Shown: positions 27,262-36,923, counted from the first letter of the stretch. The stretch: DNA of 64,000 bases from Blastopirellula marina DSM 3645 (GCF_000153105.1 NZ_CH672376.1:1406838-1470837), one strand, 5' to 3'. Notes: generated by a model not told the origin, from the letters alone. Made by a program: numbers and translations.

Positions 27262-28221
27262 CTACGGGGTGATGATTTGGCCATCGCCGCGCATCGCCAT
27301 GCGACGAAAGCTCGTAACGTCGACCGTTTCGGCGACGAAGCGAACCGAGCCGTCCGACATGGCGAATTGGGCGCCGCCGGGATGTTCGGAATTGACCATG
27401 ACGGAAGAGAGATACGACGCGTCGCAATTGAAGCCAGAGCGTCCATTGCAGTTGGCGTTGGGGCCGTCTTGGATCGGCAGGATGCCGCCGCCGGCGTGTT
27501 CGGTTTGAGCAAACATATCGCCGGTATTGCCGGATCCGGCCCAACCGCCCCAGTCGCCATAGGTGATGTCGGCTCCGTTGCCAACAACCGTCAGGTCACG
27601 TCCCGAGTGTTCGCCGAGGAGCAGCGTGTTCGACGTTCCATCGGTCAGCGAATTGAAACCGAGTTTCTCGTTGTAACCGAAGGCCCCGTTGTTGCACTTC
27701 CAGCCGTACCACGAGAAGCATTCGCCCCAGTCGGCATGCTTGTCGGTGTTGCTTTCGTTTAACGCGCCGTTGATTCCGACATAGCTGTGAAATTGGTGAT
27801 TCCGGTTGTTGTTGCCCCAGTAATTTTGATCGGTGGGGTTTTTGGAATACGAAGGGCAGTTGAACGCCGAGATATTTACATTGGACAGGAGATTGGAGTT
27901 CACCGTGTCTTCATTGCTTTTAAAGCTGACGGTGTAGTCGAATTGATCCGACAAATTGCTTTGTTCAATGAACGGCAGAATCGAAATTTTCCAAGTGATG
28001 TACTGGGCTTCGCCGTAGGGCAGCATCAGGTAGGTGTCGTGGTACATGTGACACGCGAGCGCGAGTTGCTTCATGTTGTTCTGGCACGACGAACGACGAG
28101 CCGCTTCGCGAGCTTGCTGCACCGCCGGCAATAACAACGCAATCAAGACCCCGATAATAGCGATAACAACCAGTAGTTCGACCAGTGTGAACCCCGATCG
28201 ATGCGGACGTAAGCGAGACAT
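27262..28221 (-). CDS. DUF1559 prepilin-like protein
   Basis: A 319-residue protein with a type IV prepilin N-terminus ([19 protein letters not shown], cleavage expected after the Gly of RSGF, Glu at +5) followed by [23 protein letters not shown], the hallmark of DUF1559 (SBP_bac_10-like) proteins. These are massively expanded in planctomycetes and are probably exported pseudopilin-like surface proteins. The C-terminus [16 protein letters not shown] is also family-typical. GAGG precedes the ATG. It forms a unit with the downstream lipoprotein. Confidence 0.93.
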   Translation of the reverse strand: MSRLRPHRSGFTLVELLVVIAIIGVLIALLLPAVQQAREAARRSSCQNNMKQLALACHMYHDTYLMLPYGEAQYITWKISILPFIEQSNLSDQFDYTVSFKSNEDTVNSNLLSNVNISAFNCPSYSKNPTDQNYWGNNNRNHQFHSYVGINGALNESNTDKHADWGECFSWYGWKCNNGAFGYNEKLGFNSLTDGTSNTLLLGEHSGRDLTVVGNGADITYGDWGGWAGSGNTGDMFAQTEHAGGGILPIQDGPNANCNGRSGFNCDASYLSSVMVNSEHPGGAQFAMSDGSVRFVAETVDVTSFRRMAMRGDGQIITP

Positions 28222-28754
28222 TGATAGACCTCATAATGACGATGAATGATTTCCAACAAGAGCGTCCGTTGACGGAAACGAATTCGCTCGTCACGACTAA
28301 TAACAAGAATCATTCCAAAGAATGGTCAAATGTGGCAAATAACGGAAAAATGGTTCGTTTAATGGACGGCTGACCGACCACAGGAAGGGGGCTTTTGTCG
28401 GAATCCGATGCAAAACTGTGGATATAACGCACTATGGACATTTTTTGCTCAGATTGCGGAGAAATAGCAACTGCGCAATCGTATGGCAGAGCTGCATGCA
28501 AATGAGTCACCAGGGAACGCAAGTGGGTGACAAATATGAGGTGTGAATTGAATTCTTTTTCGCAAAGACCACGACTGGGCAGAGATGGCCGTGGTTGGTC
28601 GGCGGGTTCGCTTGGCGCTGGCAAGCGTCTGGCGAAAGCCAGTGCGGCGTCGAAGCGCCGGTTGATCGGAAGCTCAATACTGAACTTCCGGTCTGGATCA
28701 CCACCGGAAGGTGCTGCGCCAAATGGATGGAATTGGATTGCAGCGAAATCCGAT
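28222..28754. other. Intergenic region, AT-richer
   Basis: About 530 bases between the DUF1559 start and the fabH stop, both minus strand. A weak hairpin (ACCACG/CGTGGT, about 28569-28597) could end fabH but lacks a T-run. Open frames are short, without ribosome binding sites. The DUF1559 promoter should be at the left side. Confidence 0.35.
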
Positions 28755-29834
28755 CTACCAGCGCATGACCGCCGTACCCCAAGAGAGCCCGGCGCCAAAG
28801 CCGGAGAGGAGCACGTTATCGCCGCGGCGAATTTTGCCGGCTTGATACGCTTCGTCCAGCACCAGCGGTACGCTGCCGGCCGAAGTGTTGCCGTAGCGAT
28901 CGAGATTGATCACGACCTTTTTGCGATCGAATCCCAGGTTCTCGCAAGCGGCGTCGATGATCCGCACGTTCGCTTGATGCAGCAGCACCAGCGAGATGTC
29001 ATCCGCCGTCAGATTGGCGTGAGTCAGCACGTCTTGAATGCTGTCGGTAATCACGCGGACCGCCCATTTGAAAACGCTGCGGCCATCCATATGCAGAAAA
29101 CCGCGGCCAGCGGCCAGGCTTTGATCGTCCAATCGTTCGGCCGATCCGCCGCCGGGGACGCACAGCAATTCGCCTCCTTCTCCTTCGCTGCCGAGCGTAT
29201 AGGAGAGGAAGCCTTGTTCCTCGGAGCCTGCTCCCAAAATGACGGCGCCGGCGCCATCGCCAAACAGCGGATAGGTCCGCTTGTCAGCGGGATTCGCGAT
29301 GCGGGACAACAGGTCAGCGCCGACAACCAGCGCTCGGCGACTTGTTCCACAGCGTACGAACTGAGAAGCCGTGATCATCGCGTACATAAAACCAGCGCAT
29401 GCGGCGCTGACGTCCATCGCCGCGCAGCGGATCCCCAGCCGATCTTGCAGAATGCAGGCCGTCGAAGGAGTCGGCATGTCGGGCGTAAACGTACCGACGA
29501 CGATCAGATCGATCTCGCGCGGGTCGACTCCGGCGTTTTCGATCGCCGCGTTGGCGGCCGCCAACGCCATGTCGCTGGTCGCCATGGTCGGCGGAGCATG
29601 CCGTCGTTCACGAATTCCGGTGCGCTGTACGATCCAGTCGGGGTCGCAGCCGAGCGAAGAGAGGTCTTCGTTCTTCACGATATGCGCCGGCACGAAGCTG
29701 CCGACGCCGAGAACCTGCACGCCCAGCAGTTGCCGTAACGGACTGCGATCTGAGAATTGTGAAACAGACTGCCCACGGGCGGCAGTCGAGCTAACCGACG
29801 GCATGTAGGGGAAATTCCTGGGGGTGGCGAACAT
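28755..29834 (-). CDS. fabH: 3-oxoacyl-ACP synthase III
   Basis: A 359-residue condensing enzyme that starts fatty-acid synthesis by joining acetyl-CoA (or a related primer) to malonyl-ACP. The catalytic triad is intact: Cys146 (SAACAGF), His286 (LLHQANVRI), Asn316 (YGNTSAGS). GFGAGLSWG closes the fold. About 35 residues precede the usual N-terminus (VLGVGSFVPAH), so the true start may be Met11 (29804), which has AGGA upstream; Met1 has none. It is divergent from pyrB. A FabH-like paralogue for a secondary lipid cannot be ruled out, but all key residues agree with FabH. Confidence 0.9.
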   Translation of the reverse strand: MFATPRNFPYMPSVSSTAARGQSVSQFSDRSPLRQLLGVQVLGVGSFVPAHIVKNEDLSSLGCDPDWIVQRTGIRERRHAPPTMATSDMALAAANAAIENAGVDPREIDLIVVGTFTPDMPTPSTACILQDRLGIRCAAMDVSAACAGFMYAMITASQFVRCGTSRRALVVGADLLSRIANPADKRTYPLFGDGAGAVILGAGSEEQGFLSYTLGSEGEGGELLCVPGGGSAERLDDQSLAAGRGFLHMDGRSVFKWAVRVITDSIQDVLTHANLTADDISLVLLHQANVRIIDAACENLGFDRKKVVINLDRYGNTSAGSVPLVLDEAYQAGKIRRGDNVLLSGFGAGLSWGTAVMRW

Positions 29835-29962
29835 GGGGCGCGAATTGCCAGTATAACAAGCTTCGATCCATTTTCCACTTGCGTGCGTCTGGTTGCTGGA
29901 GCCCGTAATACCACCTAAAATCGCACGCCAGCAATCGCTCGGCAGCCAACCAACATGACACG

Positions 29963-30922
29963 ATGATCGAACTTCCCCCGGAATTGGAGTCGCCGCCCGT
30001 CCCTTGGACGCGGCGCCACTTACTCGACCTCGAGAGTCTTTCCGCCGCAGAAATCACCACGGCGCTAGACGTCGCTCAGAGTTTTAAAGACGCAACTCGC
30101 GACTGTAAAGACAAATTACCGACATTAGCGGGGGTCACGTCGGTCAACCTCTTCTTCGAAGATTCGACCCGCACACGGACTAGTTTTTCGTTGGCGGCCC
30201 GTCGATTGGGGGCCGATAATATCGAATTCTCGGCCTCTAGCAGCAGCGTCTCGAAGGGGGAAACGTTGCTCGATACGGCCAAAACGATCGAATCGATGCA
30301 AATCGACGCGATGGTGGTTCGGCATCGGTCGCCCGGCGCACCGCAAATGTTGGCGAAAAATCTCGATTGTTGCGTGATCAATGCCGGTGATGGACCGCAC
30401 GAGCATCCGACGCAAGGCTTGCTCGACATCCTGACCATCCGTCAGCATCGCGGCGCGATCGCCGGTTTGACCGTCGCCTTGGTCGGCGATATTGCGCATA
30501 GCCGCACCGCTCGCTCCAACATCTGGGGACTGCAGAAGCTGGGCGCTCATGTGATTGTCTGCGGTCCGTCGACGTTGGTCTCGAAGCAATGGGAAAAGCT
30601 GGGAGTCGAAGTTTCGCATGATCTGGATGACATCGTCGCTCGCTGCGACGTCTTGAACCTGTTGCGGATTCAATTCGAGCGCCAATACACGCGTCCCTTT
30701 CCCTCGGTCCGCGAGTACGCACTGCTCTATGCGATGAATCGTGAACGGATGGAGCAGGCGAAAGAAGATATCCTGATCATGGCGCCAGGCCCGATCAATC
30801 GCGGAGTCGAAGTGACGCCGGAAGTCGCCGACGGCTCGCAATCGGTCATCCTGCATCAAGTGAACAACGGCCTGGCGGTGCGGATGGCCGCGTTGTATCT
30901 GGTCGCCAAGGCGCCCCGGTAA
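29963..30922 (+). CDS. pyrB: Aspartate carbamoyltransferase catalytic chain
   Basis: A 319-residue enzyme joining carbamoyl phosphate and aspartate in pyrimidine synthesis. Carbamoyl-phosphate motif STRTRTS (68-74), mobile-loop Lys99 ([11 protein letters not shown]), HRSPGAP and HPTQGLLD (148-155) are all present. No regulatory PyrI chain is nearby; instead a dihydroorotase homologue starts seven bases downstream, and that protein lacks its metal ligands. This arrangement matches class A ATCases, in which PyrB works in a complex with a dihydroorotase-like subunit. Confidence 0.93.
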   Translation: MIELPPELESPPVPWTRRHLLDLESLSAAEITTALDVAQSFKDATRDCKDKLPTLAGVTSVNLFFEDSTRTRTSFSLAARRLGADNIEFSASSSSVSKGETLLDTAKTIESMQIDAMVVRHRSPGAPQMLAKNLDCCVINAGDGPHEHPTQGLLDILTIRQHRGAIAGLTVALVGDIAHSRTARSNIWGLQKLGAHVIVCGPSTLVSKQWEKLGVEVSHDLDDIVARCDVLNLLRIQFERQYTRPFPSVREYALLYAMNRERMEQAKEDILIMAPGPINRGVEVTPEVADGSQSVILHQVNNGLAVRMAALYLVAKAPR

Positions 30923-30929
30923 AGAAAAT

Positions 30930-32198
30930 ATGTCGACGATCCTGCTGAAAAACGGCCGCCTGATCGATCCGAGTCAACAACTCGATCGCGTGACCAACAT
31001 CTTGTTGAAGGATGGGGTCGTCGCTTCGTTGGACGCACAAGAGACGTATGCTGATCGGGTGATCGACGCGACCGGCAAGATCGTCGCGCCGGGCCTGATC
31101 GACATGCATGTGCAACTGCGTGAGCCAGGTTGGGAAGAAGACGAAACGATCGCCAGCGGCGCGGCGGCGGCGATTGTCGGCGGTTTCACTTCGATCGCGT
31201 GCATTCCCAACACCGAACCTCCGCTCGATTCGCCGGCGAGTATCGAATATGTGCGCCACAAAGCGGCCCGCGCCGATAAGTGCAACGTCTTTGTCATCGC
31301 TTGCGCCAGTAGCGGACGCAAGGGAGAGCAACTTTCAGAGATCGGCACGTTGGTGGAAGCAGGCGCCGTCGGCTTTAGCGACGCGTCCCGCGCGATCACC
31401 AATCCCGAATTACTCCGCCGCGCCCTTGAATATACGCAGATGTTCGACAAGCCGGTTCTCAATCGTCCCGAGCTGATCGAACTGACGCATAACGGCGTCA
31501 TGCATGACGGCATGGTTTCGCTCGTGCTGGGACTCGCGCCGATCCCGGCAGCCGCCGAAGACGTGATGGCGGCGCGCGACATCTGTCTGTGCGAAACCAC
31601 CGGCGGCCGGCTGCATTTGATGAGCGTCTCGTCAAGCGGAACCGTCGAGATCCTGCGACGCGCCAAAGCTCGCGGAGTGCGGACGACCGCCGAGATTCAT
31701 CCCTGCAACTTCGCGCTGACCGACGAAGCGCTGCGAGAGTTCGATCCCAACTGCAAAGTCAATCCGCCGCTCCGTTCGGCCGATCATGTCGCGGCCTGCA
31801 TCGCTGGCTTGAAGGACGGAACGATCGACGTCATCTCGAGCGGGCACGCTCCCCGCGCGTCGCAAAAGAAGATGCATGAGATGACCGACGCGCCGTTCGG
31901 CATGGTTTCGCTCGAGACGACGCTCGGCCTGACGGCGACCAAGCTGGTGCGCCCAGGGCATTTGACCTGGAGTCAGGCGATCGACAAGCTGAGCACGACT
32001 CCGGCACGCATTCTGGGCGTTCCGAAAGGAACGTTGATGGTCGGCGCCGACGCCGACGTCACGATCATCGATCCCGATTTGCCGTGGACCGTCGATACCT
32101 CCCAGTACGCTTCACGCAGCTCTAACTGTCCGTTTGACGGTTGGAAATTGATCGGCAAAGCGACCAACGTGATTGTTGGCGGCGTCGTCAAGTTGTAG
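30930..32198 (+). CDS. pyrC: Dihydroorotase-like protein, probably catalytically inactive
   Basis: A 422-residue amidohydrolase-fold protein, clearly of the type I dihydroorotase family (GLIDMHVQLREPGWEEDE, PNTEPPLDSP, GVPKGTLMVGADADV). Four metal-ligand positions are changed: the HxH motif is His60-Val-Gln62, the HAED/HCED histidine is Arg179 (LNRPEL), the second His of HxxH is Ser232 (HLMS), and the catalytic Asp of DHAPH is Gly305 (SGHAPR, with the last His also lost). It should therefore not hydrolyse dihydroorotate. By analogy to the inactive PyrC' of Pseudomonas, it is inferred to be a structural partner of the PyrB encoded seven bases upstream. A functional PyrC must then be elsewhere in the genome. 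Confidence 0.88.
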   Translation: MSTILLKNGRLIDPSQQLDRVTNILLKDGVVASLDAQETYADRVIDATGKIVAPGLIDMHVQLREPGWEEDETIASGAAAAIVGGFTSIACIPNTEPPLDSPASIEYVRHKAARADKCNVFVIACASSGRKGEQLSEIGTLVEAGAVGFSDASRAITNPELLRRALEYTQMFDKPVLNRPELIELTHNGVMHDGMVSLVLGLAPIPAAAEDVMAARDICLCETTGGRLHLMSVSSSGTVEILRRAKARGVRTTAEIHPCNFALTDEALREFDPNCKVNPPLRSADHVAACIAGLKDGTIDVISSGHAPRASQKKMHEMTDAPFGMVSLETTLGLTATKLVRPGHLTWSQAIDKLSTTPARILGVPKGTLMVGADADVTIIDPDLPWTVDTSQYASRSSNCPFDGWKLIGKATNVIVGGVVKL

Positions 32199-32292
32199 GC
32201 AGAACTCGAAAAACCGATTAGTTCGGGTCGATACGTTCGCTGAGAGAACGTAGAATTCCGCGCAGGCTTCCTTCTTCCTTGCGGATACGACC

Positions 32293-33057
32293 ATGCCCCT
32301 GATCATCGACGGCTATAACTTGCTCTACGCGGCCGGCGTGGTCAGTTCGCTTGATGGCAACGGCAGCTTCGAGCAGGATCGCCTGATGCTGCTGGAACTG
32401 ATTCGCTCCATCGTCGATCCGCAGGAGATTCGCCAGACGGTCGTCGTCTTTGACTCGGCCAAAGCGCCCCCCGGTCTGCCGCGAACCGTTCGCTACCACG
32501 ACATCGTGGTTCATTTCGCTTCCGAGTATGCGGATGCGGATGAGATGATTGAAGTCCTAATCGAGCACCATACGGCGCCCAAACGGTTGACCGTCGTCTC
32601 CAGCGATCATCGCGTGCAACGCGCCGCTCGTCGCCGCAAAGCGACCGCGATCGATAGTGGGCAATGGATCAGCCTGATGCGGCGCAAGCGTCAGGCTCAG
32701 AACAGAGCGGCCGAACTGCCGGCCAAACCTCAAGCGCCCCCGTCGCAGTCCGAAGTGGCTCGCTGGATGCGTGAGTTCTCAGAGATCGATGTCGACCAAA
32801 TTGCCCGCGAGCTGAAACCGCTGCGAACCCCCAACCGGCCGCCGGCCGCACCCAAGTCGCCGCCGCCTAGCGCGGCGAAGCCAGCTAGGCCAGGGGACTC
32901 GGAAGAGCCTGAAGTTGACAATCCGTTTCCAGACGGCTTTGAAGAGGACATCCGGCAACTGGGCAATCAGCTGGGAGGTTCCGTCTTCCCGGCTGACTAT
33001 CTCGATCAGATTGCCCGCGAATTCTTCGACGACGACGACGGCAAGTCGCCGGGTTAG
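32293..33057 (+). CDS. NYN (YacP-like) domain ribonuclease-type protein
   Basis: A 254-residue protein. Residues 1-140 form a PIN-like NYN domain: MPLIIDGYNLLYA, the acidic VVVFDSAKAP, and VVSSDHRVQRAARR, which provide the acidic metal-binding residues of YacP/Rae1-type endoribonucleases. The second half is proline-rich, ending in an acidic motif (EFFDDDDG). It would act on RNA in the cytoplasm; target unknown. It lies 94 bases after the dihydroorotase-like gene and may be read through from it. Confidence 0.82.
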   Translation: MPLIIDGYNLLYAAGVVSSLDGNGSFEQDRLMLLELIRSIVDPQEIRQTVVVFDSAKAPPGLPRTVRYHDIVVHFASEYADADEMIEVLIEHHTAPKRLTVVSSDHRVQRAARRRKATAIDSGQWISLMRRKRQAQNRAAELPAKPQAPPSQSEVARWMREFSEIDVDQIARELKPLRTPNRPPAAPKSPPPSAAKPARPGDSEEPEVDNPFPDGFEEDIRQLGNQLGGSVFPADYLDQIAREFFDDDDGKSPG

Positions 33058-33270
33058 ATCCCGTCGCCAAGGCGCTCTCTCTTAACTCTCGCCGCTTCTC
33101 GGCATAACCGTGCGCCTTCGCCTGATCCCTACCAACCGATCTAACCGGCACAGTCACGCAGACCGCACGTTTTACCCAGATGTTGCATTTTAGCCACACG
33201 GTAGTCCGATCCCATACTTTGTAACCGACACGTAACCTTCCCCCTCTCGCGTTCGTTGGAGATCCTACTC

Positions 33271-33756
33271 GTGGCCAAAACCCAGACCAGCAAATCGACC
33301 CCGCGTAAGACCGCTGCGAAAAAGAGCACCCCTGCGAAGAAGACCGAAGTAAAGCGTAGCCCGAAAACGGCCGCTCCCAAGAAACGCACCGCCACCAAGG
33401 CTGCGACCACAGAAGAAGACGTCAAAGCGAAACCGGCCGCCGAAAAAGAAGTGACGATCGATCGCCGTCGCAAAGAAGAGCCGGTTCCGACCGAACGCCG
33501 AGCCAAAGTTGCGCGTCGCCGCCAGATCGACCCGACCACCTGCGAGCGGGACTACAACAACGAAGAGATCGAATTCATGCAAGCGTTGGACGCCTACAAG
33601 CGGACCAGTGGTCGCATGTTCCCGACGTGCAGCGAAGTGCTGGAAGTGCTGAAAGCCTTGGGCTACCAGAAATCGATCGGCGGAGGCGATATGCCGGTCG
33701 AGCAAGAAATGCCCAGCGACGAAGAGTCGCCGATCACCGAAGATGCCGACCTGTAA
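33271..33756 (+). CDS. Lysine/alanine-rich histone H1-like protein
   Basis: A 161-residue protein. The first 95 residues are Lys/Ala/Pro/Thr-rich with repeated KxxAKK, TPAKKT and PKKR blocks, as in histone H1-like and AlgP-type bacterial proteins that bind DNA or RNA. The last 65 residues are a distinct folded segment ([20 protein letters not shown] and [12 protein letters not shown]). I use the GTG at 33271, nine bases after GGAG, rather than the TTG at 33256. A strong hairpin follows. A nucleoid or RNA-binding role is inferred from composition. Confidence 0.7.
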
Positions 33757-33787
33757 GGTCCAAAATCGCTATCACTGCTTGCTACCA

Positions 33788-33832
33788 ACAGAACAGGAAG
33801 GCCGTCCCCTCGGTCTTCCTGTTCTGTTTCTT
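33788..33832 (+). terminator. Rho-independent terminator
   Basis: A 14-bp stem (33790-33803 with 33812-33825, one G-T wobble) and eight-base loop followed by GTTTCTT, 34 bases after the Lys-rich gene. Confidence 0.75.
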
Positions 33833-33974
33833 GAGCGATTCTCTCTTGTCGCGACCAAAAAATCTCTCTACTCTCCCCACGCGCGAAGAGCTTTTCTTCC
33901 ACCTACTTGTTGATTGGCTCCAACCGGGGACAACGGCAAAGCGATCGAATTCACCAACTACGAGGGCTCGCAAC

Positions 33975-34721
33975 GTGAGCGAACCATCAAAACAGCAGAT
34001 TTCGGCCAAGCATTGGCTGCGACAGGGCGGCATTCTGTTGGCGCTGGCCTGCACCGGATGCCAAATGGCGGCCAGCAGCTCGAACGTCGCCGGCGTCCGC
34101 GCGGTCGAAAGCGGTCAGCCGATGGCGGCCGTCAATCACTTCCATAATGCGCTGGCCAACGACCCGACCAATGCCGACGCGTTGTACAACATGGCCGCTA
34201 CCTATCATGAGATGGCGAAAACCAACAACGATCCGGCGATGCTGAAGCAGGCCGAAGAGTTCTACAACCGCTGTCTCGATCAAGACCCCAACCACGTCGA
34301 ATGCCATCGCGGTCTGGCGGTCATGTTGATCGACACCAAGCAGCCCGACCGCGCCTATACGCTGATGGAGCGTTGGGCTCAGCAGAACCCGAGTTCGGCC
34401 GATCCCAAGATCGAGTTGGCTCGACTCTACCAGGAATTTGGGGATGAGCAGTCGGCCCTGACCCAACTGAATCAAGCGGTCGCGATTGACGCCAACAATG
34501 CACGCGCCTGGGCGGCCCTGGGCAACATGCGAGAAAAATCAGGCGATCTCAATCAGGCCTTGGCCAACTATCAGCGATCGCTGCAGCTGAACAGCTTTCA
34601 AGACGGCGTCAGCACCCGCGTCGCGACCTTGACCCGACAAGGGGTTCAAGCCGATACTCCTTTTTCGCCCGCCGGCGATACCCGCATCGTGCAGAACCCC
34701 AACACCACGCAGCGATATTAA
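33975..34721 (+). CDS. TPR lipoprotein
   Basis: A 248-residue predicted lipoprotein: hydrophobic core GGILLALACTGC with the lipid site at one of the two cysteines, then about five tetratricopeptide repeats (for example AVNHFHNALANDPTNADALY and ALANYQRSLQLNSF). TPRs mediate protein-protein contacts; here in the envelope. The GTG at 33975 has GAGGG eight bases upstream and places the signal peptide near the N-terminus. The next gene, a methyltransferase, starts three bases after its stop, so they form an operon. Confidence 0.82.
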   Translation: MSEPSKQQISAKHWLRQGGILLALACTGCQMAASSSNVAGVRAVESGQPMAAVNHFHNALANDPTNADALYNMAATYHEMAKTNNDPAMLKQAEEFYNRCLDQDPNHVECHRGLAVMLIDTKQPDRAYTLMERWAQQNPSSADPKIELARLYQEFGDEQSALTQLNQAVAIDANNARAWAALGNMREKSGDLNQALANYQRSLQLNSFQDGVSTRVATLTRQGVQADTPFSPAGDTRIVQNPNTTQRY

Positions 34722-34724
34722 AGA

Positions 34725-35462
34725 ATGTCGGGAGATACGGCTCCCTACGAGCGAGATCTGGCGTATGTCCACTCCGCCGGATACAGCCGTCTCATGTTGC
34801 CTGTCGCGCATGAGGTGGTCCGGCGTCTGCGCGATCGCCAATGTTCTGGCGGTACGATTGTGGATTTGGGATGCGGCGCCGGTCAAGTAGCCGGCGAATA
34901 CGCAGCAGCCGGATATGACGTGATCGGTGTCGATCTCTCGCCGGCGATGATCGAATTGGCCCAAAGCATCGTCCCCCACGCTCGGTTTGAAGTGGGAAGC
35001 TGGACGACTTGGCCGTTGCCGCCGTGCATTGCGATTTCGGCATTGGGAGAGGTCGTCTGTTACCTCTCGCCTGGCGTCGATCCGGTCGCCGTGCTGCAAG
35101 ACTTCTTTGCGAAAGCGTTTGCGGCGCTGGCCGCCGGCGGATTGTTGGTCTTGGATGTCGTCGAGATCGGCATGGGACGCGAATTGGACCCCACTTGGAC
35201 TGCCGGCGAAGACTGGTGCTGCTTGGTTAAATACCAGTACGACGAGTCCCACGATCAACTGACGCGGCGGATCACCACCTTTCGTGCAGCGGGGGAGTTC
35301 TACCGCCGGCAAGATGAAGTTCATCGCCAACAACTGTTTGCTCGCGACGAAGTCGCCCAGATGCTGGAGCAAGCCGGCTTTCAGGTCGAAGTAGCAGAGC
35401 GTTTTGGTGACTTTACCCCACTCCCGGGACGAGCTTTCTTTGCCGCGATGAAGCGGGAGTGA
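34725..35462 (+). CDS. Class I SAM-dependent methyltransferase
   Basis: A 245-residue methyltransferase of the Methyltransf_25/11 type: motif I VDLGCGAGQVAGEYA, motif II IGVDLSPAMIELA, then GELVCYLS-like motif (ALGEVVCYL) and the C-terminal beta-strand AERFGDFTPLP. Substrate unknown. Co-transcribed with the TPR lipoprotein just upstream. Confidence 0.85.
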   Translation: MSGDTAPYERDLAYVHSAGYSRLMLPVAHEVVRRLRDRQCSGGTIVDLGCGAGQVAGEYAAAGYDVIGVDLSPAMIELAQSIVPHARFEVGSWTTWPLPPCIAISALGEVVCYLSPGVDPVAVLQDFFAKAFAALAAGGLLVLDVVEIGMGRELDPTWTAGEDWCCLVKYQYDESHDQLTRRITTFRAAGEFYRRQDEVHRQQLFARDEVAQMLEQAGFQVEVAERFGDFTPLPGRAFFAAMKRE

Positions 35463-35566
35463 GAAAAGCGGTTGGCGACTTCGAATCGCGCTTGAATTGC
35501 CAAGCGATTTTCCCTCGCTCGCGCTTCTCGGGCTACGAAGAGGAAAGGGCGAAGCGCTTCTCGCGT

Positions 35567-36193
35567 TTAGAACGCCGCTCGCTTGTTGAAGCCGAGTCGG
35601 TTTTGCGCGAGTAGAGCGCGAAATTTAGAAACCGGTCGCGGACGCACGGATGCGGTCGTCAGAACGCCGGCTAGGTTGGTGACGTCAAAGTGAATCGCCT
35701 GGGCGGCGTCTTCGGCTTCATCCAGATCACCGCAATAGACGACATCGATCAGCCGATCCGCTTGCCGCACTAGTTGCTGCCCGACGCGGCGATTCTTACC
35801 CAGCGAGATGCTGTAATAGGCCAAAATGTCGTTTTCGTCCGACACATGGGTGATTTCGTAGGGGGCTTCCGCCGTTCCATCCCCGGTGGCCAACAGGCCT
35901 TCCAGCATGGTTTGGAAGAGGAATCGCTCAAGATCGGCCTCGCCGTAACAGCCCATTTCGTGGGCGGCGATGCCTGCAAAGAAGTGGGCGGCCGGACTTG
36001 CAACCCAGGCGAACGGCATTTCGCAGGTTCGCCAGTAGGTTTCGCGAAAGTCGCCGCGCTCGCACGCCGCTTCCAACTCGAAGACGAACGAACCTTGCGG
36101 ATCAAAATCGGGTTCCGCGGCTACCTCGACCTGCAGCTGGGCGAAGCCCTGGCTCGTAGGCGATTCGAGATAGTTACGATAAACGTCCGACAT
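35567..36193 (-). CDS. Hypothetical cytosolic protein
   Basis: A 208-residue soluble protein without signal peptide, mixed helix and strand, with conserved-looking motifs YWRTCEMPFAWVASPAAHFF and AAHEMGCYGEADLERFLFQT. The ATG at 36193 has GAGG seven bases upstream; the frame extends nine codons further without support. No family recognised, no operon partner. Confidence 0.65.
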   Translation of the reverse strand: MSDVYRNYLESPTSQGFAQLQVEVAAEPDFDPQGSFVFELEAACERGDFRETYWRTCEMPFAWVASPAAHFFAGIAAHEMGCYGEADLERFLFQTMLEGLLATGDGTAEAPYEITHVSDENDILAYYSISLGKNRRVGQQLVRQADRLIDVVYCGDLDEAEDAAQAIHFDVTNLAGVLTTASVRPRPVSKFRALLAQNRLGFNKRAAF

Positions 36194-36499
36194 GCAAAGC
36201 CTCACCAACGTCGTCGACAAAACGGATGTTCTTGCTTCGCTTAGTTTGTTTTAGAAGCGTTGAACACCACGCGTGCGTCTTGTCTTCAAGGAGCCACGCG
36301 TTCACTTAACTCTTTTAGACTAACGAGCGCTCTATAGAAAGGCAATAACTTTCAAGCATGTAGCGCCGTAAATTTTCTCTGCATCATCCCTGCAAGGATG
36401 ATGCGAACGCGCTGCGAACGTTGTCCGATGGACTGGCGAAGCGCGAACAAGGCGCTGGCCCGTGTTGATTCATCGCCAGGCATGGACGATGCGGTCAAG
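36194..36499. other. Intergenic region with a perfect hairpin
   Basis: About 300 bases. Its notable element is a 9-bp perfect inverted repeat GCATCATCC/GGATGATGC (36381-36389 with 36396-36404, six-base loop) without a T-run on either side. Otherwise nothing identified. Confidence 0.4.
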
Positions 36500-36536
36500 A
36501 AACAACAAAGGCCGCGATGATTAACTCAACGCGACC
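36500..36536 (-). terminator. Rho-independent terminator of the YjfB-like gene
   Basis: A seven-bp stem (36510-36516 with 36530-36536, one wobble) followed on the minus strand by TTTGTTGTTT, 50 bases past the stop. Confidence 0.65.
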
Positions 36537-36586
36537 TCGATTTGAAACCTTCATTGGCCGCCGGACGACCATTTGCAACGCTGCGA

Positions 36587-36787
36587 TTAGCCGAATGCGT
36601 CGAGCGAATTCCCTTTGCCTGCTTCTTTACCGATACGACCAGCCGACGCGATCAGTTCCACGATCGCATCCCCTTGCTGCTCGATGGCGTCGAGACCTTT
36701 TTTCGCAACCGCGAAGTCAATCTGCGTCCGCGTTTGCGCTTCTTTGGCGGCGAGTACGCTCGAAACGGCCGGATCCAAACCTGTCAT
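36587..36787 (-). CDS. YjfB-like putative motility protein
   Basis: A 66-residue protein matching the YjfB family layout: TQIDFAVAKKGLDAIEQQGDAIVELIASAG, i.e. an amphipathic helix followed by the family's characteristic Q-G-x-A-[IL]-[VI]-x-[LM] segment. The start is Met2 of a double ATG, spaced five bases from AAGGGG. The family name is historical; the role is not established. No flagellar genes are nearby. Confidence 0.6.
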   Translation of the reverse strand: MTGLDPAVSSVLAAKEAQTRTQIDFAVAKKGLDAIEQQGDAIVELIASAGRIGKEAGKGNSLDAFG

Positions 36788-36923
36788 CATTACCCCTTAA
36801 GAAACAGTGTCGCTTATCTCTGGGTATCGGCTCTCATCGGCCGGAAACTTAGGAGAAAATCGCTTTCCCACCTCCAACTGCGGCTTGGCGCGATCATGCC
36901 GGATCGCCGGGCCGATCGCGGCG

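Noticed and set aside
28310-28798. A 162-codon minus-strand frame between fabH and the DUF1559 gene
   Set aside because: It overlaps the end of fabH, has no start signal and no recognisable sequence.
28527-29738. A 403-codon plus-strand open frame
   Set aside because: Antisense to fabH over most of its length, with no recognisable protein or ribosome binding site.
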